In this document: piece by piece, positions 38,113 to 49,699 of the stretch
Layout: the number at the start of each line of letters is the position of its first letter
Position numbering within the stretch: position 1 is the first letter of the stretch
DNA from: Cavia porcellus
Lineage: Eukaryota; Chordata; Mammalia; Rodentia; Caviidae
Direction of reading: 5' to 3'
Length of the DNA: 64,000 nt
NCBI RefSeq assembly: GCF_034190915.1
Contig: NW_026947507.1
Coordinates: forward strand, 29,130,001-29,194,000
Position numbers and translations under genes: made by a program
Notes under the pieces: model-generated
What the model was told of the DNA's origin: nothing
The model's input: only the letters and a program-made list of their open reading frames with translations
The model's database searches: none

Positions 38113-39165
38113 TCAGTTTGTCTTCTTCATTTTGTTCTCTGCTCCATCCGTTGTGGCCTCCCCGCCACTATTTCTGGGTTCTTTGTATTTTTCTTTTTTT
38201 AGAATATCCTGCAATACTTTCTGTAGGGTTGAATTGGTGGTTGCAAATTCCCCCAGTTCCTCTTTATCCTGGAAGCACCTTGTTTTTCCATCAATTTCCA
38301 AGGACAATTGTGCAGGATATCTCAATCTTGGCTGGAGATTATTATCTTTCAAAGCTTGAATTATTTCCCCCCATGCTCTTCGTGATTTGATGGTTTGTGC
38401 AGAGAAATCTGCTGTAATTCTGATGGGTGTTCCCTTGTAAGTGGTCTGTTTCTTGTCTCTTACAGCTTTTAATATTCTGTTCTTGTATTGAATTTCTGGA
38501 ATTTTTATTATTAAATGCCTGGGTGTTTCTCTGTTAGGGTTGTAGGTAGCGGGGTCCTGTATGCCTCATACATCTGAGTGTCTTTACCTTTTGCTAAATT
38601 AGGAAAATTCGCCTGGATTATTTCTGTGAGTAGCTTTTGTAGTTCACTTGTTTGTGTCCCTACTTCTTCTTTTATGTTCTTAATCCTTAAGTTATGGCTC
38701 CTCTTATCATCTTCTTGTCTTTGTATTATTGCTGTTTTGTTTCTTTGTTATTTTTAAGAAGTTTTTCATTTCATTCTCCCATATTACGAGTCTGCCCTCC
38801 AGTTCAGATAGTCTGTCCTTAGTTTCTTTCAAGCTGTTATGCCAGTCTTGGATAGACTTCTTAATTTCTTGATAGTCCCTTTGAACCTGCTTCACGAACT
38901 CTATGCTTTCTCTGTTTTCTCCATCAAACAATTCTCCCCTCTTTTTCTGTTCTTCCATTCCACCATCTGTTTTTTCCTGGGTGGTGCTTAGCATTTCTCT
39001 AACTATTCTGCATACTTCTAGCTTCAGGTCATTGATAACTTCATTCCTGAATTGGTCTATGAGGCTCTCTATATGGCGCTTAATGTCTATTGGTGCGTTG
39101 TCCGCTATTGCCTGTTTCTCAGAATTGGGGGCCGAGGAGCCTTTCTTGTTGCCTCCCTTCCCCAT
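38113..39165 (-). pseudogene. ORF1p of the half-L1, start intact, about two frameshifts
   Basis: Starts MGKGGNKKGSSAPNSEKQ at 39165. The first 152 codons are open: a basic N terminus, then a long coiled coil (IKKSIQDWHNSLKETKDRLS, ELEGRLVIWENEMK). The RRM-like and C-terminal parts continue in shifted frames (ANFPNLAKGKDTQMYEAYRT, then IKIPEIQYKNRILKAVRDKK, RITADFSAQTIKSRRAWGE). The last 79 codons end QDILKKEKYKEPRNSGG...KKTN with TGA at 38113. I see shifts near 38700 and 38540, and few in-frame stops otherwise. Total span 1053 bases, normal for ORF1p. By contrast, the ORF1 at 16.2-17.3 kb is much more broken. Confidence 0.85.
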
Positions 39166-39917
39166 AATCTCTGTTCCTTATATATATGCAAGTTTATATA
39201 GGAGGCCCAGCTTCCCTGCCTGTCAGCCACAGCCTGATCAAATTGCGCTGGCTAGGTGTTCCCGCCCACCGCTGGGCACCAGGGAGTTACGGACTAAGCA
39301 GCCTACGTGGGAGTCAGTCGCCCCTCCGGTCCACCGTCAGGCTCTGGCATCTGGGTTAGGCCAGCCTACCAAGTCCGCCCGCAGCGTCACGCAGGCCAGG
39401 CACTTTTCACCAATCCCGTCTGAGAGGGGAATGTGTGGCTGGAGTCGCCACCGCGCCCTGCTCTTACAGGACTGCCCGAGCCCAGAAAGTCCTCCGCTAG
39501 AGTCAAACTGTGGTAGAGTGTCAGTTTCTCTCACTCACCTCACCACAAGTCAGTGTACGCCTCCTTGTCTGTCCTGTTTTCGATTCCGTTCGCAGACTCC
39601 CGTTCCCAGAGCTTCTGCGCGTCTCTCCTTGCCAAGCCGCTGTGGAGGCAGCCAGCCGCCAAGTGGCGGGAAACCCAAATCGCGGTTTCCAATGGCGCGG
39701 GGTCGAGCCTCCACACCGAGTCTTTTCTGTTCCTATTTTAGCGCCAGGACTGCATTCCAAGTTGGTTTCTCTCAGCCCAGTTTGTTCCTGAGTCAGCAGA
39801 GCATATCTCTACCGGCTCATGTCTCCTTAGTCCGCATCATTCCTGACTTCTGAGCAGAGCCTTTCAGAGAGCCTCCGGTAGTTGCTGTTACCTGTCCGCC
39901 ATGTTCTCCCGGAAGTC
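39166..39917 (-). promoter_or_regulatory. CpG-rich 5' UTR / internal promoter of the half-L1
   Basis: About 750 bases, by far the most GC- and CpG-rich block of the window (for example CCCGCGCCATTGG, ACGCTGCGGGCGGAC on the minus strand). The minus strand reads AACATGGCGG at 39905-39896, close to a YY1 consensus, about 12 bases into the element. Human L1 has a YY1 site at a comparable place that sets the start of transcription. Whether this copy is active is unknown. Confidence 0.7.
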
Positions 39918-39928
39918 GGAGAGCTTTT

Positions 39929-40079
39929 ATCGTGAAATTCTATATAAGTACAGGAAACATGTAATAAAACTGACTTTGCGCCTCCAAAAATCTCAAAACT
40001 TTAAGTAGGAGAAAAATCAGTGTTATAATATAAGCAATAACATGATAAATAATGGTAACAAGCAGAAAAGTGCATTGAG
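39929..40079. other. No recognisable feature
   Basis: Short AT-rich flank between the half-L1 and an older L1 fragment. Confidence 0.4.
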
Positions 40080-41838
40080 TATAATTTTTAGAAGCTTTAC
40101 TATAATACTTTTTTCTAGTATCATTTTGTCAACATGTTTGCACCAGATGATTACAGTCATTGTGGGACATAGCTACACATGTATACAGAATTTTTATTCT
40201 GCTTCACCTCCCCCATTTATTTAAGATACCCCTTCCATTTAGAAAAGATCTATCTCCCTGTTTCCTAGTTTATCTTTTACTCTTAAAGTTATTTATACTT
40301 TATGTTTCTCATTTTTAAAATGTTATGCAATATATAAGCTTCTAAATGTCTGATTTATTTCACTTAAAATATGGTCTCGAGGGGTATTTATTTTCCTACA
40401 TACTATCCTTCTTTCTGGCAGGGTGGTACTAGATGGTGTATAGATACCGCATTTCCTTAATCCATTTGCTGCTGGTGGTGATGGACATATATGCTGCTTC
40501 CAAGATTTAGCTATTGTGAGTTATGCTGCTTTAAACCTACATACGCAGGCATCACTGACGCATATTGTCTGAAATCTTTCAGGAAGATACCTGGAAGAGG
40601 AACAGCTGATTAAATAGAAATACTAGTTTGGGTTTTTTGAGTAATCTCTATACTGATATCCTGAGTGGTTGTACAGTTTCCATTACTATCAACAATGTAC
40701 AAGGATTCATTTTTTTTCTCACAATTGTAGCAGGATTTGTTATTATTTGATTTCCTTGATGGTAGTCACTTTTTTGTGGAGTAAGGTAAAATCCCAATGT
40801 TACAGTTTGCAATTTTCTTATGGCAAGAAAGGTTCAACACTTTTTCATGTATTTACTGGCCATTTATACTTTGTTTTTTGAATAATGTGTTTTCATTTAA
40901 TTTGCCATCTTATTGGGTCTTTTATTTTGGGGGGCTTTTTTGAGTTTTTTTATATATTCCATATATTAGTCCTCTGAGGAGTATCAAGCAAAATGTTGTT
41001 CCCTCTCTGTTGGTTATTTTCTTTGCTGTGCAGAAGATGTTTAATTCAATGCAATGCCATTTGTTTATTCTTGATGTTATTTCTTGTATAATCAAAGTTC
41101 TGCTTCGAAGGTCCTTGCCACTGCCTATGTCTGCAAGATTTTTACCTGTTTTATCCTTAGGCAGATTAAGTGTTTCAGTTTTAATATCTATGTTTTTAAT
41201 TCATTTTTATTTTATTTCGATGCATGATGATAGATGTGTCTATAAATTCAATTTTCTGTATGTGTTTAACCAGTGCCCACAGTATCATTTATGAAAAAGA
41301 TTATTTTTCTGTGTATGCTTTCTGCCCCTTTGTCAAAACTCAGATGACTCAGTGTGCCTGGGACTGTCCCTACATCTTCTTTTTCTGTTGCATTGATTCA
41401 CACGCCTGCTTTTGTTTCTGTACCGTGATGTTTTTATCACAGTAGCTTTGTAATATAACTTGAAATTTGGAATCATGATGTGTCCTGACTTGCTTTGCTT
41501 TTGTTGCCTGTAATTCCTTTTACTATTGATGCTGGGTCTTTTCTGTTTCTACATAAATTTTGGATTTTTTTTAAACTCTGTAAGGAATGCAGTTGGTATT
41601 TTAATTGGAACTGCTTCAAATCTGTATATCTGTTTAGTAGTGTGGCCATTTTGACAATATTGGGTTTATTTTTCCTTTCATAGGGGATAACTCCATTTTA
41701 TGATGCCTTCTTTGAGCTCCTTTTATAGTGTGCTTTTGTTTAGCTAAAGAAGTCTTTCACTTGTTCGATTAAGTTATTTCCAAATATTTAATTTTCTTGA
41801 GACTATTGTGAATGGTGTTTTTTTATTGCTTTTTTTCA
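40080..41838 (-). mobile_element. Old L1 ORF2/3' UTR fragment
   Basis: Antisense L1 wording throughout: TTTAGCTATTGTGAGTTATG, AACAGCTGATTAAATAGAAA, GTACAGTTTCCATTACTATC, TCCATATATTAGTCCTCTGA, TTCTTTGCTGTGCAGAAG, ACCAGTGCCCACAGTATCAT and TTTCCAAATATTTAATTTTC. Covers roughly the C-terminal half of ORF2. Strongly diverged, so an older family than the three named L1 units. Confidence 0.8.
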
Positions 41839-42099
41839 AAACCACATTGTTGCAAAGTTCCGGCAAAAGAGAGCAGGATCTCAGAAGATTAGCAAGTGTT
41901 TTACATCGATAATAGGAAAGATGGTTGAAGACATAGTAAGATTTGCCAAACTGCAAACTTCACAGAATCAAAGGTTTAAGAGTGTAAATACTTTTGAAAA
42001 CTTTGTTTTCACAAAAGACTTCCAGGGTCCCCCTTCATTCACAGCCACAGAGAGAAACATTTCCCTAAGTACAGCCATCTAGGCACTCAGCTAGAGGAA

Positions 42100-42799
42100 G
42101 CAGACTACTGCTCATGTCAGTGGCAAAAGTGTCAACACCCATATGGTCCTGGTTTCTCAGGCATCCAGAATGCATGACTCATGGCACCCCACAGCTTCTA
42201 CCTACCTTTCTGGGAAAGACCTTAAAGATTAGACAGTGAATCCCAGACAGGGGGATGCATGAAGCTGTGAGAGGGATACCAAAGGTACAGGGAAGACCCC
42301 AGTATTGTGAAGTATCTGCTGGGAAGCGCTGCAGGCAGTGAGCAGAACCACCAGAAGAGAAGCCATATGGGTGCAACAGGTAATGCCATTGGAGTGGAGC
42401 TGTCCAATCCGCCTGGAGCTTACATCATTTTGCCACAACCTACCCTTACTGCTGGACACAAGCTATTGACTTTAATGTTGCCCTACTGAGTTGCAGACTT
42501 GCCATTGTCCTGGTATTTTTTCCTTACTTCACTATTCTTTCCTTTTGGAAATAGAATTTTTCCTTACAGCCACTGTATGTTGGAAGTATTTAACCTGTGT
42601 TCTTAGATTTGTTTTTTGTTTTGTTTTGTTTTGTTTTTAACAGTGATTTACCACAAAGAGTTTGCCTTGTGTGTCAGACTTTGGACTTGAACTTTCAGCA
42701 ATGCTAAAGTTGTTAAGATTTTCATAACTTTTTAAGTGGACTCAATACCCTTTACATAATAAATTACACCCAAGCCTTTTGGGGTCAGGGATAGAACGT
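42100..42799 (+). mobile_element. Probable MaLR internal region
   Basis: CACCAGAAGAGAAGCCATAT, TGGGTGCAACAGG and TACAGCCACTGTATGTTGGA resemble an MST/MLT internal sequence upstream of its 3' LTR. A (TTTTG)n stretch is at 42607-42637. 41839-42099 between this and the L1 is unassigned. Confidence 0.4.
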
Positions 42800-43165
42800 T
42801 ATTTTTCACTCTAAAATGGTCCCAAAAATCTCATAATCAGAGGTGAAGCATTTGGAATGTAAATGGATTGTGGTGGTACTGTAAGTAATGGGATTAATCC
42901 ACTGATGAATTCATAGCTGTGTATGAAGTAGAGCCTGGTGAGAAGAGGTGGGTACCTGATAGCATTCTTAGCTCCTCCCTTCTCTCTGGTTCTTGATCAT
43001 CATGATGTATGTGGCTTTGCTTCTCCAATCCTTCTGCTATGATGTTTTTCTCTTAGAACCGATGGATCATAGACTGAAACTGTGAGCAAATTAAAAATCC
43101 CTCTGCTCTTTTACAGTGTGGTGTCAGTTATTGTGTGTTTGCACTGAGTAAGGTAACTAATATTG
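42800..43165 (+). mobile_element. MaLR LTR, diverged
   Basis: TAAGTAATGGGATTAATCCA, CTGATGAATTCATAGCTGTG, GAAGTAGAGCCTGGTGAGAA, GCTTTGCTTCTCC and ATAGACTGAAACTGTGAGCA occur in MaLR LTR order. It directly follows the probable internal region and could be its 3' LTR. Confidence 0.65.
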
Positions 43166-44350
43166 ATGGCTTCTTTAAAATGAGGAGAGAGTACAAAAGT
43201 TGTTTATACAAAGAAAAGAGATTCTCAAACAATGAGAAATAGTGTCTTTGAGTACTAAATGTGTTTCAAGCAGTTATCTTAAACATCTGTGCTAAGTTAT
43301 AGTCCTGCCAGCAGTCTATATAAATTCCTGAGACAGAGAATAAGCACGTGACTTTCACTTTTTTCTGTGATGGCTGGAGAAGGACATGGTTTGACCAACA
43401 TCTCTTGATCTCCTCCCACTTCCCCTTGGTCCTCTGATCATGGAGTGAGATTTGTTTCCTCAGAACCCTCCCATAGTTCCAAGTGTTATTTAGAAACTTT
43501 TCTCTGAGTTGTCCTAACAAGAGGTGCAGCTCAGCTGCCAATCATGGTGTCTTTCACAATTTCTCTCACTCAGCCTGCTCCTGCCACCCCTCTGAAAAAA
43601 TAGGCAAGAAACCATTCCTAATGTGGCACAGATCAGGGAGGGTTCTGCCCATTAACATCCCCATTATCCAGTGACACTAGGATAAACACAGCTAATGCTC
43701 CTGAAGATCCCCCAGTCTTAACCCTACCATGTTTGTCGAGATAGGAGAGCTGATAATCAAGTGGCCCCATCTCCTGATGTTGAGCTGCAGCTATCCTGGA
43801 TACCCACACTTTCTCCTGATGTTTGTCCTGAGTACAGCAGGCTTGACTTTGAACTAAGCATTAGAGTTGAATTTTGACAAATCTGTAGACTCAAATTAGA
43901 AAGCTTGAGTTTATACCAATTTGAACCAATTAGCAGGCTTGAATTCTGACCAAGAAGAACCTTTAATTTAAACCTATTAGAGGCTCAGTTTTGAGCCAAC
44001 AACAAGCCTCCTTGTGTACAAGAAGCAAGTTGCTCACATTTCCTGTGTTGCTCTAGAATCTCTCCCTGTGGTGTGCTGGACCCCTGTGCTGAAACATAAC
44101 CTTCCCTCTGATGGTTCAGTAACTCAATGTGTGAGTTACTTAGGTAGTGTGAGCTCAGCATGCCCTGTAAATTGACTCAGCATCCTGAGTACCATGAACA
44201 GAGTAATCTCTTACAAAGAGCAGTAAACAGTGAAGATTGTTAATCCTGATGTGCTCTAGAGACCAGCAGTAAAAGACATGGCAACCAGCAGTGCTGATCG
44301 AAGGCATTCAGCAATAATGTGTGTTGACTAGGATTAAAGCCCAGAGTGTA
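43166..44350. other. Unassigned, possibly ERV-derived
   Basis: Composition is less AT-rich than further right. TCTCTCCCTGTGGTGTGCTG, GACCCCTGTGCTG and CCTTCCCTCTGATGGTTCAG (about 44050-44120) have an LTR flavour. The minus 91-codon frame at 43541-43266 is not recognisable. No boundary could be set. Confidence 0.3.
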
Positions 44351-45916
44351 ACAAAAAGGGCTGGAGTCCATGGATGCTCAAAACCTAGTCTCTAGAAGAA
44401 CTTCCCTTTGCTGATTTATGATTTCTAACTGGTTCAAACAAAGATAGTCTCTACCGACTGGTAGCATTTTTCTGCTCTACAGTCTTAAAAATTTATATTA
44501 AAGACTAACTTTTATAAATTCATGGTATAAAGGTTTTTTAAATTTAAATTTCTCAAATAAGTAAATATCAAGCAGGCCTTTTTATTGACCAGATTTCCTC
44601 TTTGGTCTGCCTGTAAGTATTCTCTTCTTCCCTGTACATACACTTTGGGCATTTATACATTACATGACTAGTTATCTTTTGGTATACATTACTTTGAGAT
44701 TTAAATGTCTTCAGCTTTTCATTGTTCCTGCCAAAATAATAATAGTTGTTTATTTATTGCCTTGTCTTATGGACTATATATAAACATTCATGAGGTATCA
44801 TTTGTCAACTTCAGATGGATGGGGTTGTTTGTATTTTTAAAATGTTAACATAATCAGAGTTCATATCCATTGTGAGGAATACCTATTGCAAATATTTTTA
44901 AAACCTTTCTACTGAGAGCTTAGTATCTTCACTTATTACCATGTATCAGTTTTTTGTGATTTTTATAATTTTAAATATTTTGAGTCTCTGCTTTTATATT
45001 CCTTTGAATTTATACTTCAGATTTTCTATATGCATATTTTTATCTTTGTAGAACCACTTATTTTTATCAAGTGATGTATAATTTAGTATAGAATGCCCCA
45101 TTATATTTGATTTAGAACCTCCTGGATCTGATTATTTTTTTATTTCCTTCTTTTCTGGTGCTGTATTTTATAAACATCTGTTCTAAAATCTCATGGATAC
45201 ATTTTTGAGTCTGAATACAATGTTATATTTGGAGTTTTTAGAGCACTTTTATTTACTGTGTTTATCAGCATATTATTTATGTGATTCATATACCTATAAA
45301 AATTAAATGAGTTGATATGTTAGGCATTCAGCAAAAGGCCTAGGAGGTAAGTTTTAAATTTTAAGTATTGCTGTTCATACCATCTTTTTTGTTTTTTAAT
45401 TATGATTTATTAATATGGAATTCCTAATTTTTTCTCATCTAAAATTAGTTTTGTTTAGTTTGCAAATAGTAGTTTAGCAAGATATAGACATTTAGGTTGA
45501 TGATCACTTACTGTTAATGCATTGAAGACAATATATATTCTTTTAATTACTTTCAAAATTTTTCTGTTAAATGCATGTTAAGTAATTATAGTGTTCTATC
45601 TCTATGATGGGTTTGGCTTTTTGTTCATTTTATCCACGAATGTATTATGTTTTCCAATAAAATGTCTCCCAAAAGTCCTGAAGCATTTCACATAATTATT
45701 TTAAGTATTTTATTTTACTTCATTCTTCATATTTTCTTCCTGGTAAAACTGAATATTTGCTTTCTATTTTACATCTTTGGAAATATCTTGGTTTACCTAT
45801 ATCTCTGTTGTGCTTTATAATTTTATGCTCAGTTCATAAATTGTAATCAGCTATATCTAGTATCACTTTTAGGTTAAATTATAAGCTCAATTTATTCTTT
45901 TTAAAATTCTATTCAT
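44351..45916. other. No recognisable feature
   Basis: Very AT-rich sequence; possibly ancient LINE debris, not assignable by eye. Confidence 0.4.
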
Positions 45917-46078
45917 GCTGGTTGTGGCCACGAATGCCTGTAATTCCAGTTACTCAGGAAACAAAGGATTCAAGGCCGTCCTGGGGAACTTAAAATATTT
46001 CAAAATAAAAAAAATAAGAAGTTCTGGGCCGTAGCTCAGTAGTGCAATTCCTGTTCATCCCCATGACTGAAAAAAAAA
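45917..46078 (+). mobile_element. B1-ID dimeric SINE
   Basis: Left half GCTGGTTGTGGCCACGAATG, CCTGTAATTCCAGTTACTCA, GGATTCAAGGCCGTCCTGGG is a B1 monomer. After an A-rich linker the right half TGGGCCGTAGCTCAGTAGTG ... CATCCCCATGACTG plus poly-A is ID-like. This is the B1-dID arrangement known from several rodent families. Confidence 0.85.
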
Positions 46079-46386
46079 GCTACTCAAGATTTTAATGGTG
46101 TAACTTACTCATGTATTTTGTTGCCCTTCTTATTTGTTTAAATATGCTTTCTTTTTATTTGAAACAGTCTAGTATTCAAAGTTCTTGAGGGCAAATATTG
46201 CTTCCTTTTTGGATTACTCTTCCATGAATATTTTATGAATTTTATTTTTACATCATTGTCTACAAAATATTATCAATCTACATAAGTTTTCTATGTTGCA
46301 GATATATTGTGCTGTCAGAGTACTTTGGCAGAGTCTTGAAACAACTAGGGATCTCAGAGTCTTTACTAACACTGAAAAACTACTTG

Positions 46387-46455
46387 AGTCTGAGGGTTCA
46401 GTGGGAGAGTGCTTGCCTAGCACTGCAGCATGCCCAGGTTGGATCCACAGAACCG
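46387..46455 (+). mobile_element. ID/tRNA-type SINE body
   Basis: GAGGGTTCAGTGGGAGAGTG, CTTGCCTAGCACTGCAGCAT and GGTTGGATCCACAGAACC form a tRNA-like A box to B box stretch. Diverged, without an obvious tail. Confidence 0.6.
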
Positions 46456-49400
46456 AGGTGGTTGAAAGGGAAGCAAATGGTCTTAGGACCAAGAGAGATT
46501 GTATTCACCTGCTTTATACTACAAATGAACTTTGCCATTTTTGCTTCTTTATTAGTTGGTACTATTTATAAATGTATTGATTTTAAAATCCCCATTGCCT
46601 ATCTTGAAAGTAATTTAGATTTATATCTTGAAAGCACATATAGCTAATGCAAAAAGGAGTTACAGAATTTTTAAAAATACACAAATACAAAATCAAGGTT
46701 AATGTTTATTCAAGACAAAACTACACTATTTTTTTTTAAAATATCCTAAACAGAGTAAATGCATATGTAAGTTTTATAATTGCAATTTTGATTTTGGGAG
46801 GTTTTTTAAATAAAGAAGTTTTTATTAATTAAAGCAATTTAAGTTTCCAACAAGAAGAGATTGTGGAGGGTTTTTTTTTTTCCTTAAATTCATATACCTC
46901 GGAAGTACTTGGCATATTAATAGTATTAAGCAAATATTTGCTCAGTGAATAAATAAATGAGAGTGGAAAAATACATGAATGTACTATGCCTTTTGTTTTG
47001 AAAATGACAAATCATATTTTGAAGTATCCTTTTATCCCAAGGAAATTTAAACAGTTGATTTTGACACATTTATTACATCCCTGAGGAAATTTTTTCTTCA
47101 TTTTACCTTAAATTTTAATTATTACCCTCTAAATAATGCAGATTATTTTTTCAGGGTAGATTTACATTCTTAAGCCTTTTTATCTATAATCTTTTGATTT
47201 TCTTTGTCTTTTCTGGACAATGTTCCTATTTCAATAATCTTAATGCCACTCATTGATTCTAACATAAAAATATCAGATTCACTTTTAATTTTGATTGAAA
47301 ATTGACTTAATTTTTATGATTGCTTTAAACTTAATAGAGCTTTTAACAGATATGGAATTGGTCAGCTCTTATGTTTCTTATATTAAGTGACTAATCATCC
47401 TACCATATTATTTAAAAAATAAACACCATTGAACTTTTTTTAAATGTAATTTGCAAAATATACTAAAATACTTGGCATAGGCTTAAACTAGTTTGTCAGT
47501 TTGAATAAGGTTATTATTTCATATGCAAATATGCTCTGAAAATTTTATAATCAGTTAAGGAAATGTTATGTAACAAAATTTCCATCTCTACAGCCAATAT
47601 AGATAGATAGAACAGGGTAAAGTCAGGACTGGTGAAGTCATTTGCCTCTTTTCATATAGAAATTGAATGAAATAACACAAATATTTTCACTTTTTCATTA
47701 ACTTCTACCCTGGCAACACAGCAGGGTAAGAATCACTGCCAGAAACTTTGCCCTGCAATACCTCAACTGTGTATTTGTTTCTCGTGTCTTTTCATTTCAA
47801 CTGTATTTTTAATTCAAATAGATTTTCACTAGCAAGTCCACTAATGTTAGAAGATGACATTTATTTTGTTCACTTTTTATTTAAAATATTGCAAGAGTGA
47901 GCCTTGGTATCATGAAATGTGCTCAGGCTCCTGCGCACAGAATGGTTGAACCAAAGTCATGTGACTAGCACAGGTCAGGCTCAGTAAACAGGAAGTAAAT
48001 GAAAGATGAGTGGGTGGAAGGCTGACAGCGCGAACGGTAGATGTTAAAAACTTTTGGAGACACTCTGTGCTGTTTCACATTGTATCTGAGCCAGTCTTTC
48101 CATCGCTTGTTTCCTGAGCTAATAACATTTCTAAATTCTGCAACAATATGCTAAATATGCTTTGGCAACCACTTATTCTGCATTCAAGCATAAAAAGCTT
48201 CAACTCATTTACAGAGTTTTTAAAATTTAATGATTTTATATATGGCTGAAAACCTGATATCTTGATAATAGAAAGTAATAGTCTAAGATACTTAAAAACA
48301 ACTGAACAAAATCTGATACTATGACATACTAAAATTAGTCCTAGATAGTCAGCTGATAGAGGTATGTATGGAATAGGGACTTTGGAAACAAAAGCATTGT
48401 TTCTCATTCATTGCTTGTAAAAAATTTTCTGTGTAATTATTAGGCCATGATCTCCTGAATAAACTTTACTTTTGAAATTAGTTTTAAAAATAATTTAATA
48501 AACTCATTATGTGAGAACATTTTTTTTCTGTACATTGTAAGTGTTGTATGGGAGTTATTGAATCACAACCAATATACTGATCAGGGATTTAAAATAATTT
48601 ACAAAATTAATTTAATAAAATGCCTAAAACAATAACTAACAGTTATTAACCAAACAACAATGAAGCTGTCTATATTTTCATTTGACAATACATTTAAGGC
48701 AAATATTGAATTAATATAATATTCAATAAACTAATACCTCACACAAGATACAATAAAAATTAATGTCCACATTGAAGATCACAAGTTATAACAATATGCC
48801 TTCTAAAAGCCTTCTATAATTTCCTGGTGGTCAAAAAATATCTGCATGTGTTGAGCACAGCTCAGTGTGGCCTAATAAGATGTCAACTGGAATACCCAGA
48901 CTATTTCTTAGAGTAGGACACTACATTTTCCCTACCATGCCAGGTAAAATAATTTAATATATTTATTTTAACAAAAGGTTCATATGAACTCCAAACTATA
49001 GTTTGTGTGTGTCTTTAACTCTTAATATTAACTCTGCTTCTTAAAGATATCTACAATTGACATTCTATTCTCATGCTGTTCCAAAAAGGAACAATGTATT
49101 TATCCTGAAAGTGTTACTGTGATTCACCCCTAAAATTTACTTTATATGGTAAAGTTTCATCATTAAAATCCTACTACTTAAGTGCATATATATATGTCAA
49201 GTTCGATTCCACTATATTTTGTAGAACCAGCACAGATGTTGATGCTACACAAGCTGTGTGTACACATCTAACTTTGCACTCTGACCCTGTTATTTAAAGG
49301 TTCTGTGTCTTAGTCCCTGGACTACAAAATGAGAACCTTCTCACAATTTTCAAAGGGCAGTACAGAGTTTAAGAATGTACATCCCTAGCACAGAGCTCAG

Positions 49401-49699
49401 AATGGTACAGAGCGCTTCCAGTGTGAATGCCTTTTCTCTCTTCATCATTCCTGGTATAACGGGTTAACTGGAGATTAGTGAACAAATATGTTAGAAGTTA
49501 CTGGAATAAATCAGATCCACTAAAAGACTTATCTACACTGCAGGCAATAGTACATTTTCAAAGTAACATTCAATGAGATCAAAACATGGGTTTCAAAAAT
49601 GTATTTACACTTTACAGATCATATGCAGGGAAAGACTTTTCAGGTCAACAATGAGAAAAAGAACAAATAAGCTGTGTCTGTGTGTAAAGTTTAATTTTG
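46456..49699. other. No recognisable gene; region 3' of TLL1
   Basis: AT-rich. The right part (48.4-49.7 kb) may still be TLL1 3' UTR if the most distal poly(A) candidate (about 48962) is used. The 110-codon minus frame at 48407-48075 has no recognisable domain and is judged chance. Confidence 0.45.

Larger units (their letters stand above)
36778..39928 (-). mobile_element. Half-L1 (HAL1-like) retrotransposon: 5' UTR, ORF1, 3' UTR, no ORF2
   Basis: The identical flanks GGAGAGCTTTT at 36778-36788 and 39918-39928 bound a 3.13-kb minus-strand insert. Its 5' end is at 39917 (GACTTCCGGGAGAACATGGC) and its tail is the poly-T at 36784-36802. Order: 5' UTR 39917-39166, ORF1 39165-38113, a 57-base linker, then L1 3' UTR from about 38055 to 36789. 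The 3' UTR aligns by eye with 21082-21527 of the nearly full-length L1 and, further on, with the L1 at 26.5-27.6 kb. All of ORF2 and about the first 150 bases of 3' UTR are absent, with no ORF2 remnant at the join. HAL1 elements, which encode only ORF1, are a known class; this fits it. A later deletion of ORF2 from an ordinary L1 is the alternative. Confidence 0.85.

Noticed and set aside
36778..39928. Half-L1 explained as two separate L1 insertions side by side
   Set aside because: A single duplication bounds the unit, both parts share orientation, and there is no internal poly-A tail between ORF1 and the 3' UTR.
48075..48407. 110-codon minus frame downstream of TLL1
   Set aside because: AT-rich, no domain, no splice or start context; chance length in this composition.
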